Positions 1-8,204 of a DNA stretch of 47,251 nucleotides are shown in pieces (within the stretch, counting starts at the first letter, position 1; the number at the start of each line of letters is the position of its first letter). Source of the DNA: Allosalinactinospora lopnorensis (GTDB lineage: Bacteria > Actinomycetota > Actinomycetes > Streptosporangiales > Streptosporangiaceae); assembly GCF_000981225.1 (NCBI RefSeq), contig NZ_LAJC01000044.1, positions 1 through 47,251 of the forward strand. Reading direction: 5' to 3'. The position numbers were made by a program, and so were the translations under genes. The notes beneath the pieces are model-generated. The model was not told where the DNA came from. It ran no database searches and saw only the letters and a program-made list of their open reading frames with translations.

Positions 1-564
1 AACCCCTACTCGGTGGAGATCCTGCCCACCGACCCCCAGGGGAAGATCCCCGCGGTCGCCTCCGGCGAGGCCGACGGCCTGCTCGGCTTCGCCCACGACC
101 AGGCACCGACACTGGCGGAGGAGACCGGCCGCGAGGTCGACGCGATGCTCTGGGCCGACTGGGGTCTCTCCTACTACGGCACCGGACTCATCACTTCCGA
201 GACCGTCGTCGAGAGCGACGAGGACCTGGTCCAGCGCATGGTCACCGCCACACAGGAATCCTGGAGCGCCGCCCAGGACAACCCCGAGAAAGCGGTCGCG
301 GCCATGGAGGGCGCCTCCGAGCAACTTCCCAGCGACCAGGTGCTGACCGAGCAGTTCGCCTTCACTCGGAAGCTGATGCCCACCGAGGCGACCGAGGGCA
401 GGGCACCCGGAGTCAACGCCGAGGAGGACTGGCAGCAGACCATCAACATCCTCGCCGAAAGCGGGGTCACCGGGTTCACCGAGACACCCGACGCGTACTG
501 GACCGGCGAATACGCCGAGGCCGGGGCCAGTGCTTTCGCGCAGCGCGGATCCGGGATCCGGTGA
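1..564 (+). CDS. ABC transporter substrate-binding protein, NMT1/THI5-like (3' part)
   Basis: The gene enters from the left edge in frame 1 and ends at TGA 562-564, leaving 187 residues of the C-terminal part. The sequence has the look of the periplasmic-binding fold of the SsuA/TauA/THI5 group: a segment around GKIPAVASGEADG, then an alpha/beta lobe with GLSYYGTGLITSE, and a helical tail with repeated Trp (EEDWQQTINIL). Such proteins are secreted lipoproteins that deliver small molecules (pyrimidine precursors, sulfonates, riboflavin precursors) to a membrane permease. The N-terminus, signal peptide and ligand-contacting first lobe are outside the window, as are the expected permease and ATPase, so the substrate cannot be named. 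The next gene is almost 900 bases away and unrelated. Confidence 0.8.
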   Translation, partial: NPYSVEILPTDPQGKIPAVASGEADGLLGFAHDQAPTLAEETGREVDAMLWADWGLSYYGTGLITSETVVESDEDLVQRMVTATQESWSAAQDNPEKAVAAMEGASEQLPSDQVLTEQFAFTRKLMPTEATEGRAPGVNAEEDWQQTINILAESGVTGFTETPDAYWTGEYAEAGASAFAQRGSGIR

Positions 565-1045
565 GCGGGCACCGTCGACGGCCCCGCTCCGGACCGGACG
601 GCCCGCGGCCGGTGGTGGAAGAAGGGGGATGATCTCCAGCGCCGCGGCGTCCCTGCCGACCGGTCGCGGCGCTGTGTGTCCGGCCGGCGGACGTGCCGCC
701 GAACCCCGGAGCGAACGTGTCACGGCTCATGGCGCGAGACATGTTCCTCCGCGAACGGCCCTGCTCCGCCGACTGGAGCCCGGCGGAGCAGGGCTCTCTC
801 CTGTTCCGGTGCCCACGGAATCCCCCGGATCCGCCCAACGGCCGCATACGGAGAAAACCGCCAATACCAGGGGCATAACCGAAGAAAAAGGAAATTCCAC
901 CCCTTGGCGTCGACGATACTCGGAATATACCGCCGCTACTCCACCCTCCGGAAGAAGGGGTGCCCTCGACAGGACCGGGGTTCACTCCGGTCGCGTTGCC
1001 ACCGGCAAGGAACAATATCCTCCCCCTGAGCGCGGATCCGGGATC
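542..1045. repeat. 17-nt direct repeat flanking part of the gap (542-558 and 1029-1045)
   Basis: AGCGCGGATCCGGGATC occurs at 542-558, overlapping the last codons of the substrate-binding protein, and again at 1029-1045. The copies are identical and 487 bases apart in the same orientation. No recombinase gene or element ends are seen, so this may be a duplication scar or chance in GC-rich sequence. Confidence 0.4.
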
Positions 1046-1441
1046 TCATAACCCCTGTCGACTTTCTGTATATCCCGTTTTGTCCACTGTTTTGTACCTC
1101 CCTTGGTACCGCGCGATTACCGCAGCGTTGAACGGCGCCCCCTCTACCGCAGGTATACCGCCGCTATCCTCGCCGCCCCCAGAGTAGAAATCGTTGGAAC
1201 CGACCCATCGACGATCTCAGGGGGAAACCAGTGGGAGGCAACGGGGGACCGGAGGAACAAGGGGACGAAATTCCTGTCTCTCCTAACCGAAGAGGCGTTT
1301 CGTTGCTGTTTTTCCTACTCGGCGGCGAGGAGCGCGGACACCGGCCAGGAATCCGCCGAAAACACGCTTTACCCATTTTCACTCCGACACCCGGCCTAGC
1401 GCCGGCCTGTCCGAATAGTTCTTACCAAGCGGCGCAGACCA
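565..1441. other. 877-base intergenic region without a recognisable gene
   Basis: All reading frames here give Arg/Pro/Gly/Ser-rich translations with no recognisable domain and no good ribosome-binding site. The region holds the strong hairpin at 757-795, the second copy of the 17-nt direct repeat, and a 13-nt repeat TATACCGCCGCTA (about 925 and 1154). The part from about 890 to 1440 has lower GC than the flanking genes, as expected of a promoter region for the gene at 1442. Confidence 0.6.
757..795 (+). terminator. Hairpin terminator after the substrate-binding protein gene
   Basis: GCCCTGCTCCGCC (758-770) pairs perfectly with GGCGGAGCAGGGC (782-794) around an 11-nt loop: a 13-bp GC-rich stem with no clear T tract, typical of high-GC actinobacterial terminators. 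It lies about 190 bases past the stop at 564. Confidence 0.6.
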
Positions 1442-3217
1442 ATGGACGAACCAGCACACATGAAAAACTCGGTAGGCCCCTCGGACCCGCGGGAACCGGA
1501 GCTCCCGTCCCCTGCCACCACCGGTGCGGGCAACCGGACGAGCGGACGGTCAGGGACGGTCGTCCAGACCGGTTCCCTCCACGGCGGTGTGACCGTCAGC
1601 GCGCCCTCGGCCCCGGTCACTGCCATGCGCATACTGCCCGCTGACATCGCTTTCTTCACCGGTCGGCGGGCTGAGCTGGAGCGTCTGGTGCAGGCGCTGC
1701 CCGGCCGAGCGGGCACAGGCGGGGTGGTGGGGATCAGCGCCATCGACGGGGTGGGCACGACCGCTCTCGCGGTGCATGCCGCGCACCAGCTCGCCCCCCT
1801 TTTCCCCGACAGGCAGCTGTTCGTCCGGCTGCATGGCCACACACCGGGACAGCGACCGGTCGAGCCTGCCGAGGTATTGGCCACGCTGCTGCTGGCGGTG
1901 GGGGTGGACGCCCGGCAGATCCCCCGGGAGATGGAGGCGCGCGCGGAGCTGTGGCGCGACCGCATGGCGGATAAGCAGGCGCTGGTGGTGCTGGACGACG
2001 CGGCCGGCAGTGAGCAGGTGCGTCCCCTGTTGCCCGGCACGGCCGAAACGCTGGTGCTGATCACCAGCCGGCGCCGCCTCAGCGCGCTGCCCGGGGTGTT
2101 TCCGGTCATCTTGGACGTGCTGTCCTCTGCGGAGGCCGCCCAGTTGTTCATCCGGCTGGCCGGACGTCCTGACCTGAGCCCCGGTGATGCGGCGGTGACC
2201 GAGCTGGTCGAGCTGTACGGGCGCCTGCCGCTGGCGATCAGCCTGATGGCCGGCCAACTCAGACACCGCCCCGCCCGGACGGCGGCTGACCTGGTAGCGG
2301 ATCTGGGTGCGGCCGGCGACCGCTGCGCCTCCGCCCGCACCGAGCACGCCTTCGCGCTGTGCTACCGCACCCTGCCCACCGAGCAGCGGCGGCTGTTCCG
2401 TCGGCTCGGTCTGCACCCCGGCGCCGACATCGACGCCCACGCCGGCGCCGCCCGCCACCGCTTGGACGGGCTGTACGGCCACCACCTGATCGAGGAGCCG
2501 GTGCGGGGCCGCTACCGCCTCCACGACCTCATCGGCCGGCACGCCCGCGCCCGCAGCGGCGAGGACCCACCGGCCGATCGGGACGCAGCGCTGGACCGGC
2601 TGCTGGACTACTACCTGTACACCGCCCAGGCCGCCGACCGCCACCTCGCCCGCCGCACCCCCACCGGAGTACCCGAGGCGAGCACCACCCCGCCCGCATG
2701 GGTGCCGGACCTGCCGACCCGGGAGGCGGCGGCCGCCTGGATGAGGACCGAACGCCTCAATCTGCACGCCGCCGCCGAACACGCCGCAGGCCACGACCGC
2801 CCCGGCCACACCATCGCCATCCCCGCCGCGATGGACGGCTTCCTGCGCGCCCACGGCCACTGGGACCAGGCTCGAAGCCTGCACCACACCGCCCTGGAGG
2901 CGGCGCGTGACACCGGTGACCGCCGCGCGGAAGCCGAGACCCTCAACAGCATGGGGGAGTTGCTGCTGGCCTCCGCCACCCACGCCAAAGCCCAAGCCCG
3001 GCATGAGCAGGCCCTGCGGATCGCCCGCGACATCGCCTTACCGGTTGAGCAGGCACGCGCCCTGGAGGGGATCGGGCGCTGCCGACTCCAGCACGGGCAG
3101 GACGGAAAGGGGGCCGCACGGCTGCGCGAGGCTCTGGCGATCTACCGGCGGATCGCGTCCCCGCGTGCCCTGCGGGTGGAGGAGGTCCTGCAGAACAGCG
3201 ACCTCCGACCTCCATGA
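1442..3217 (+). CDS. AfsR-like NB-ARC ATPase with TPR tail, degenerate Walker A
   Basis: A 591-residue STAND-type protein. An N-terminal low-complexity stretch carries GTVVQTGSLHGGVTV, a motif often seen at the start of actinomycete NB-ARC proteins. Then come a P-loop region near residue 105, Walker B (ALVVLDDAA, about 182-190), a sensor (LVLITSRRRL, about 204-213), the GLPL-like YGRLPLAIS near 260, and a C-terminal superhelix with at least two TPR-like repeats (AEAEALNSMGE-type helices after about 480). The canonical GxxGxGKT reads AIDGVGTT, so the catalytic Lys is Thr (codon ACG instead of AAG). There is no SARP DNA-binding domain in front and no effector domain is recognised. Role: probably a signalling ATPase or scaffold; nucleotide hydrolysis is doubtful. 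The start has no clear Shine-Dalgarno sequence; an in-frame ATG at 1460 is an alternative. Confidence 0.8.
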   Translation: MDEPAHMKNSVGPSDPREPELPSPATTGAGNRTSGRSGTVVQTGSLHGGVTVSAPSAPVTAMRILPADIAFFTGRRAELERLVQALPGRAGTGGVVGISAIDGVGTTALAVHAAHQLAPLFPDRQLFVRLHGHTPGQRPVEPAEVLATLLLAVGVDARQIPREMEARAELWRDRMADKQALVVLDDAAGSEQVRPLLPGTAETLVLITSRRRLSALPGVFPVILDVLSSAEAAQLFIRLAGRPDLSPGDAAVTELVELYGRLPLAISLMAGQLRHRPARTAADLVADLGAAGDRCASARTEHAFALCYRTLPTEQRRLFRRLGLHPGADIDAHAGAARHRLDGLYGHHLIEEPVRGRYRLHDLIGRHARARSGEDPPADRDAALDRLLDYYLYTAQAADRHLARRTPTGVPEASTTPPAWVPDLPTREAAAAWMRTERLNLHAAAEHAAGHDRPGHTIAIPAAMDGFLRAHGHWDQARSLHHTALEAARDTGDRRAEAETLNSMGELLLASATHAKAQARHEQALRIARDIALPVEQARALEGIGRCRLQHGQDGKGAARLREALAIYRRIASPRALRVEEVLQNSDLRPP

Positions 3218-3319
3218 TGAGCACGGACGTGCTGTCCGGCGGACCTCCGGTCCTCGCGGGCCGCTTCCGAGGGAAAACACCGCGGTGATGTTGCACAGGT
3301 CGCGCCCCGGGGTAGCCGA

Positions 3320-3337
3320 CCGCCGAGTAATCGGCGG
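3320..3337 (+). terminator. Short hairpin after the NB-ARC gene
   Basis: CCGCCGA (3320-3326), GTAA loop, TCGGCGG (3331-3337): a perfect 7-bp stem about 100 bases after the stop at 3217 and before the next ribosome-binding site. No T tract. Confidence 0.4.
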
Positions 3338-3451
3338 ACCGTACCGGCCGGCGCGACCTGCCCGGAGTACTCGCCCGGTCTCCCGAACGGTCCGCGTCCC
3401 GGCTCCCAGGCGGCCGGGGCCGGAAACCGGCATCGAGAGCAGGAGCGCACC

Positions 3452-4300
3452 ATGAGCCATCCTCCAGCACAGAGCCAGCCGTACCCCGGCTGGACCGACC
3501 CGATGGAGCCCCGCCCGGCCGACGAGATGCGGGACTACGTGGGACGGGATCTGCTGTCCGGCAGCCGCGCCCTCATCACCGGCGGGGATTCCGGGATCGG
3601 CCGGGCCGTCGCCGTGGCGTTCGCGAAGGAGGGCGCCGACGTCAGCGTCGGCTACCTCGAGGAGGACAGCGACGCCGCGCACACCGCCGCGCTGGTCGAG
3701 AAGGCGGGCCGCCGGGCACTGCGATTCCGCGGCGATCTGGCGGAGGAGTCCTACTGCCGCGAACTCGTCGAGGGCACGGTCGCCCGGTTCGAACGGATCG
3801 ACGTCCTCGTCGCCCACGCCGCGACCCAGACGCCCGTCAACGACTTCACCGAGCTCAGCACCGAACAGCTGCTGCGCACATTCCAGGTGAACGTCTACGG
3901 CGTGTTCTGGACGATCCGCGAAGCCCTGCCCCATATGCCGGACGGCTCGTCGATCGTCATCACCGGCTCGATCAACGGGCTGCGCGGGAACAAGCGGCTG
4001 ATCGACTACGCCTCCAGCAAGGCGGCGGCGATGAACCTGACCTACTCGCTGGCGCAGACGCTGAACGAGCGGGGGATCCGGGTGAACTGCGTGGCTCCGG
4101 GGCCGGTGTGGACACCGCTGATCCCGGCGACCCTGGAACCCGAGACCGTGGCCGGGTTCGGGGAGCAGGCACCGATGGGACGCGCCGCCCAGCCGGACGA
4201 GATCGCGCCCTCCTACGTCTTCTTCGCGAGCGACCGCCTCTCCTCCTTCTACACAGGGGAGGTGCTCGCGCCCACCGGAGGCGAGATCCAGGCCAGCTGA
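3452..4300 (+). CDS. SDR family oxidoreductase (YhdF/YdaD-like)
   Basis: A 282-residue classical-type short-chain dehydrogenase. Residues about 40-55 carry the cofactor motif TGGDSGIGRA. The catalytic Ser lies in IVITGSING and the YxxxK pair in IDYASSKAA; GIRVNCVAPGPVWTPL follows. The N-terminal extension of about 35 residues (PYPGWTDPMEPRPADEM) is characteristic of the general-stress glucose/alcohol dehydrogenase-like group that includes Bacillus YhdF and YdaD. It should be a cytosolic NAD(P)-dependent oxidoreductase; the substrate is unknown. AGGAG at about 3440 precedes the ATG with good spacing. It is probably co-transcribed with the DUF3140 gene about 100 bases downstream; both are commonly linked with stress responses, which is inference here. 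Confidence 0.9.
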   Translation: MSHPPAQSQPYPGWTDPMEPRPADEMRDYVGRDLLSGSRALITGGDSGIGRAVAVAFAKEGADVSVGYLEEDSDAAHTAALVEKAGRRALRFRGDLAEESYCRELVEGTVARFERIDVLVAHAATQTPVNDFTELSTEQLLRTFQVNVYGVFWTIREALPHMPDGSSIVITGSINGLRGNKRLIDYASSKAAAMNLTYSLAQTLNERGIRVNCVAPGPVWTPLIPATLEPETVAGFGEQAPMGRAAQPDEIAPSYVFFASDRLSSFYTGEVLAPTGGEIQAS

Positions 4301-4405
4301 GGCGCGCTCCCGGTCGGAGCCGGGCCGGCGGAGCACCGCCGGCATGACGTTGTGCGGCCCCGGGTACGGGTAGCCGCCCCCCACGTAACCGTGAAGGAGG
4401 TAGAC

Positions 4406-4813
4406 ATGGCGAACCTGGCAGACGACCCAGAGGTCCACCGGCTGTGGACGGACTTCCATTCCGTGGTGAACATGAGCGGTGAGGATCTCCGGAAATGGTT
4501 GCTGACCGAGGCCTCCGGGGAGTCCGCCTTCGACGCCTCCCCGGATCTGGACCTTCCGGAGCAGGGCCGCGCTGTCGTCGAGATCCTGAACAAGCGCCGC
4601 ACCGACCTCACCAGGGCCGATATCGCGGTGATGCGCGACACCGTTTCGGCGGTCCGCGAGCAGCTCGCGGACCCGCGTCCGAACGACGACGCGTGGCGGC
4701 ACCGCCTGATGACACTGGGGCACGATCCGCTGAAGCCCGACTCGGAACGGCCGGACGAGGAGAACCTCCCGGAGCCGCCCACCGGCGAGCGCGCCGCCGA
4801 ACCGGGCGAATGA
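4406..4813 (+). CDS. DUF3140 domain-containing protein
   Basis: A 135-residue actinobacterial protein of unknown function. The family hallmark is visible: MANLADDPEVHRLWTDFHSVVNMS, then a helix with LRKWLLTE, and a C-terminal WRHRLMTLGHDPLK segment. The start at 4406 is chosen because AAGGAGG at 4394-4400 sits five bases before this ATG; the frame is open back to 4352, but the extra 18 residues have no ribosome-binding site. It is acidic, soluble and has no catalytic motif that I can identify. It follows the SDR gene on the same strand and converges with the CocE-type hydrolase gene. Confidence 0.85.
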   Translation: MANLADDPEVHRLWTDFHSVVNMSGEDLRKWLLTEASGESAFDASPDLDLPEQGRAVVEILNKRRTDLTRADIAVMRDTVSAVREQLADPRPNDDAWRHRLMTLGHDPLKPDSERPDEENLPEPPTGERAAEPGE

Positions 4814-4815
4814 GA

Positions 4816-4842
4816 CCGCGCGGGTACACCACACCCGCGCGG
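4816..4842. terminator. Bidirectional hairpin between convergent genes
   Basis: CCGCGCGGGT (4816-4825) and ACCCGCGCGG (4833-4842) form a perfect 10-bp stem with a 7-nt loop, in the 40 bases between the stop at 4813 (plus) and the stop at 4854 (minus). It can serve both transcripts. Confidence 0.65.
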
Positions 4843-4853
4843 CCGGTCCGTCC

Positions 4854-6884
4854 TCACACGTGGTCGCGCGGGATGGTGAGGTTCCAGTTGCGCGAGTAGA
4901 CCCGCCGGAGCCCCTCGTAGGCGTCCAGCCGGGCATGAACCATGAAGTCCGTGGTATTCGAGGTCAGGACCGTGCGGGTGACCGTCTTGACGTCCCACTC
5001 GCCGCGGGAGAACCCCATCTCCCATTCGACGTCGCCGTAGACGGAGCCGAAGTCGTCGTTGACCCAGCCGTAGCGCTCGAAGGCGCGGCGGGTGACCTCC
5101 AGACCGATGTCGTCGAACCGGATGGCACCGAGGTCCTTCACCACTTCCAGGGCGGACTCGTAGTTGACCAGGTCCCGGGACACGGTCCAGCGCTCCTCGC
5201 CCGGCTGCACCTGCGTCGTCGGGGTGGGGGCGGTGCCCTCGGGTTCGCCGAACGCGCCGACCTCGGGCTCGTCCTGGGCGTTCACCGGTCTGATCGGCAG
5301 GGTGAGCGTGCTCCGCCTCGGGTAGACGGTGATCAGTGTGGGACGCGGCGGCGGCCACGCCAGCGGCCAGTACGACGTCGAGACCGACAGCCGGATGCGG
5401 TGTCCCTTGGGGAACGACTGCGCCATGGCGTTCATCTGGACGGTGACCCGGTAGCGCTTCCCGGGCTCGAGCATCTCGGGAGCGTTGTGGCCGTTGCGGT
5501 GGGTGAGGTTGAGCAGCCCGTAGCTGACCCGGGTGGCCCGCCCCTCGGGCGACACGTCGGAAAGCCGCATCGCGACCATCGCCACCGGCTGGTCGACCGA
5601 AAATTCCAGGTCGACCGTTGGCGCGCCCAGGATCTCGCAGCGCTCGCTGAGCTCGTCGGTGTCGAAGACGAGCGAGCCCCCGTCCTCCTCCCGTTGGTCG
5701 TAGGGGAGGTCCGGAGGCGCGTTGTAGGAGCACCACTTGCCGGCGAACTGCCCCACCGACAACGGGGATTCGAGCCTCAGCTCGTCCTCATTCCCCCCGT
5801 ACTCGCCGGGTCGGCAGATGCGGTTGCGGGCTAAGGGGAACGCCTGGTCGGCGAACCGGTCGGTGGGCCAGATGCGCTCTCCCACCCAGCGGCCGGGACG
5901 CTCCGTGTAGCTGGTGGACGGCGGCACGCTGTCCTGCATGTAGATGCGCAGCATGGGCTCGTCCATGATGCCGTTGTCCTTGTCGTCCTTGAGCCAGCGG
6001 TCCCACCAGCGGACGATCTCCTGCAGGAACCCGATCGCCGGTCCGGGCTTGCCCAGGTGCGGGTACTTGTGCGACCACGGGCCGATCAGGCCCTGCCGGG
6101 GGCACTCAAGGTTGGCGAGCATCCGGAACACCGCGTTGGAGTAGCCGTCGGCCCAGCCGCTCACCGCCATGACCGCGCACTCGATCTGCGAGTAATCCTC
6201 GCGGACCGAGCCGTGCCGCCAGTAGCCGTCGCGCCGCTGGTGGGTCAGCCACTCCTCCAACCAGAGCCCACTGTTCTTCAGCCGCTCCTGCCACATGTCG
6301 CGCCAGCGGTCCCCGGCGATCTCCGGATCGGGCGGGCACGACGTGTAGGCGAACATGGTCGACGCCCACGAGAGGTTGTCGCTGAGCAGGCACCCGCCCA
6401 TGTAGTGCACGTCGTCGGCGTAGCGATCGTCGCTGGAGCACACCGTGACGATCGCGTCGAGGCCGGGCGGGCGGCGCGCGGCCAACTGCAGGGCGTTGAA
6501 CCCGCCCCACGAGATTCCCATCACCCCGACCCTGCCGTTCGACCAGGGCTGTTCGGCGAGCCAGTGGAGCACCTCCTCGCCGTCGATCAGCTCCTGCTCC
6601 ATGTACTCCCCGTCGAGAAAGCCGTCGGAGTCACCGCTTCCCCGAATGTCCACCCGCACACAGGCGTAGCCCTGGCCGGCCAGGTACGGATGGTGTGTCG
6701 AGTCCCGCCGCGCGGTGAGATCCCGCTTCCGGTAGGGGATGTACTCCAGGATCACCGGAACAGGTTCCTCGTCAGAGGAGACCGGCCGCCAGATGCGCGC
6801 GGCCAGCCGGGCTCCGTCCGACATGGGGATCGATACGTGCTCGTGCTCCTTGATCTCGTGCGGTGTGGAGGTCACCGTACGCAT
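4854..6884 (-). CDS. CocE/NonD family hydrolase (S15 X-Pro dipeptidyl peptidase-like)
   Basis: A 676-residue serine hydrolase. Order of parts: an alpha/beta-hydrolase core with RGSGDSDG (about 81-88), nucleophile elbow GISWGG with Ser125, Asp246 in SGWADGYS, His272 in GPWSHKYPH, and a C-terminal jelly-roll/galactose-binding-like domain (from about 410: SERCEILGAPTVDLEFSVDQP). All three catalytic residues are present. The family hydrolyses acyl esters or peptide bonds (cocaine esterase, glutaryl-7-ACA acylase, X-Pro dipeptidases). No signal peptide is seen, so it is probably cytosolic. TAGGAG just before the ATG overlaps the stop of the ATP-grasp gene, so the two are translationally linked. 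It is the last gene of a three-gene operon. The natural substrate is unknown. Confidence 0.9.
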   Translation of the reverse strand: MRTVTSTPHEIKEHEHVSIPMSDGARLAARIWRPVSSDEEPVPVILEYIPYRKRDLTARRDSTHHPYLAGQGYACVRVDIRGSGDSDGFLDGEYMEQELIDGEEVLHWLAEQPWSNGRVGVMGISWGGFNALQLAARRPPGLDAIVTVCSSDDRYADDVHYMGGCLLSDNLSWASTMFAYTSCPPDPEIAGDRWRDMWQERLKNSGLWLEEWLTHQRRDGYWRHGSVREDYSQIECAVMAVSGWADGYSNAVFRMLANLECPRQGLIGPWSHKYPHLGKPGPAIGFLQEIVRWWDRWLKDDKDNGIMDEPMLRIYMQDSVPPSTSYTERPGRWVGERIWPTDRFADQAFPLARNRICRPGEYGGNEDELRLESPLSVGQFAGKWCSYNAPPDLPYDQREEDGGSLVFDTDELSERCEILGAPTVDLEFSVDQPVAMVAMRLSDVSPEGRATRVSYGLLNLTHRNGHNAPEMLEPGKRYRVTVQMNAMAQSFPKGHRIRLSVSTSYWPLAWPPPRPTLITVYPRRSTLTLPIRPVNAQDEPEVGAFGEPEGTAPTPTTQVQPGEERWTVSRDLVNYESALEVVKDLGAIRFDDIGLEVTRRAFERYGWVNDDFGSVYGDVEWEMGFSRGEWDVKTVTRTVLTSNTTDFMVHARLDAYEGLRRVYSRNWNLTIPRDHV

Positions 6885-6894
6885 CCAAAGACTC

Positions 6895-8166
6895 CTAATC
6901 GAATTCGAACGGCAGCTCGTTCACACAGGTGTCGTATTTCTTGCGCAGCTCCGCCTCGTCCTCCGCGCCGGCGTAGACCCGGGCCAGCTCATAGCTGTAG
7001 CTGTCCTGCCCGTGCTTGTCGGACAGCCGATCGCCTTCGGCCACCTCGACCTGGATCCGGACACCGGGCACCTTGCTCTCCACCCGGGCTATCTCCTCGG
7101 TCGTCGGCGTACGCCGCACCACGCCGTCCTCGAAACGCCGCACGAACCATGTCGCCGCGACGTTGTAGGGACCCTGCCGGCGCGGAAGGATCGGCTCACG
7201 CCCAAGCGCCAGGTGGATCTGGATCTGATGGTTCGGAATGCCGTCGACGAACTCGAACAGCCGCGCGTGCGACTGGGAGTGCCGCGGGTTGACCTCCAGC
7301 AGGTTGATGGCGTTGCTGGTGGGCTCCCAGAAGAACTCGATGTTGAACGTCGTGGAGTCGAGCCCTGTCTGCCGGACGACACGTTTCGAGATCGACGCCA
7401 GCCGTTCGACGACCGTCTCCGGCAGCGAGGACGGGTACTGGTAGCGCAGGAAGCTCGAGGTATCGGCGTAGTTGTGGGAGTCCACCACGCCGTGGACACG
7501 GGCATCGCCGTCGAAGACGTAGCCCTCGACCGTGAGCTGCATGCCGCCCACCGCCTCCTCGGCCAGGCAGGAACGGCCGCCCGCCGCGGCGATCTCCGGT
7601 GGCAGGTCGATGTGCGAGAGAACGAAGTTGAAGGGATCGCCCACCCTGCCGACGTGCTCGCGGATCTCGCGCACCGCGTGGTGGAACCGCTCCTCGTCCT
7701 CCACCAGGTAGGCGAGCTCCGAGGAGGCGGACTTCACCGGTTTGAGCCACATCGGGAAGCCCACCTCGGAGGGCGGGGACGGCTCCTCTCCGTCCAACCG
7801 CACCAGCGCGAACCGGGGATGCTCGTCGATCACCTCCGCCTGCGTGAGGCGGCTCCAGTACTTGTGCTCGCAGCGCACGACGGCGTCCAGCGGAGCGCTG
7901 CGCAGCCCGAAGTCGGCGCAGAGGATCGGCACCATCGAGCTGACCGGGAAGTCCCAGTAGCCGATGATCGCGTCCACCCGGCCGTCGAACGACCGGAGCT
8001 GTTCCCGCACCTTGTCGAGCAGTTCGGGCAGCGGGATCTCCTCACCACCCAGCAGTTCGTCGAGGCTCAGCAGCGCGTGGAACCGGTACTGGGCCAGATG
8101 TGGCAGGTCCTGCAGCGTTTCGAGGTTCACCTCGTCGAGCCCCAGAACGAAGATGTTCTCATGCAT
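6895..8166 (-). CDS. ATP-grasp domain-containing protein
   Basis: A 423-residue ATP-grasp ligase. The N-terminal pre-grasp segment (VFVLGLDEVNLETLQ) is followed by a central ATP-binding part with FPMWLKPVKSASSEL (about 137-151, Lys for nucleotide phosphate), AEEAVGGMQLTVEGYVFDG (about 201-219), and the metal-binding FNIEFFWE...INLLEVNPRHSQSH (about 272-298) with the Glu and Asn that bind Mg. Such enzymes activate a carboxylate as acyl phosphate and join it to an amine or thiol. GGAGAGG precedes the ATG. It lies between a TPP enzyme and a CocE-type hydrolase in one operon, suggesting a small-molecule pathway making and then processing an amide. The substrate cannot be deduced. Confidence 0.87.
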   Translation of the reverse strand: MHENIFVLGLDEVNLETLQDLPHLAQYRFHALLSLDELLGGEEIPLPELLDKVREQLRSFDGRVDAIIGYWDFPVSSMVPILCADFGLRSAPLDAVVRCEHKYWSRLTQAEVIDEHPRFALVRLDGEEPSPPSEVGFPMWLKPVKSASSELAYLVEDEERFHHAVREIREHVGRVGDPFNFVLSHIDLPPEIAAAGGRSCLAEEAVGGMQLTVEGYVFDGDARVHGVVDSHNYADTSSFLRYQYPSSLPETVVERLASISKRVVRQTGLDSTTFNIEFFWEPTSNAINLLEVNPRHSQSHARLFEFVDGIPNHQIQIHLALGREPILPRRQGPYNVAATWFVRRFEDGVVRRTPTTEEIARVESKVPGVRIQVEVAEGDRLSDKHGQDSYSYELARVYAGAEDEAELRKKYDTCVNELPFEFD

Positions 8167-8204
8167 GGAGATTCCCTCTCCTGACCACCGCCGGGCGGCG
8201 GTCC

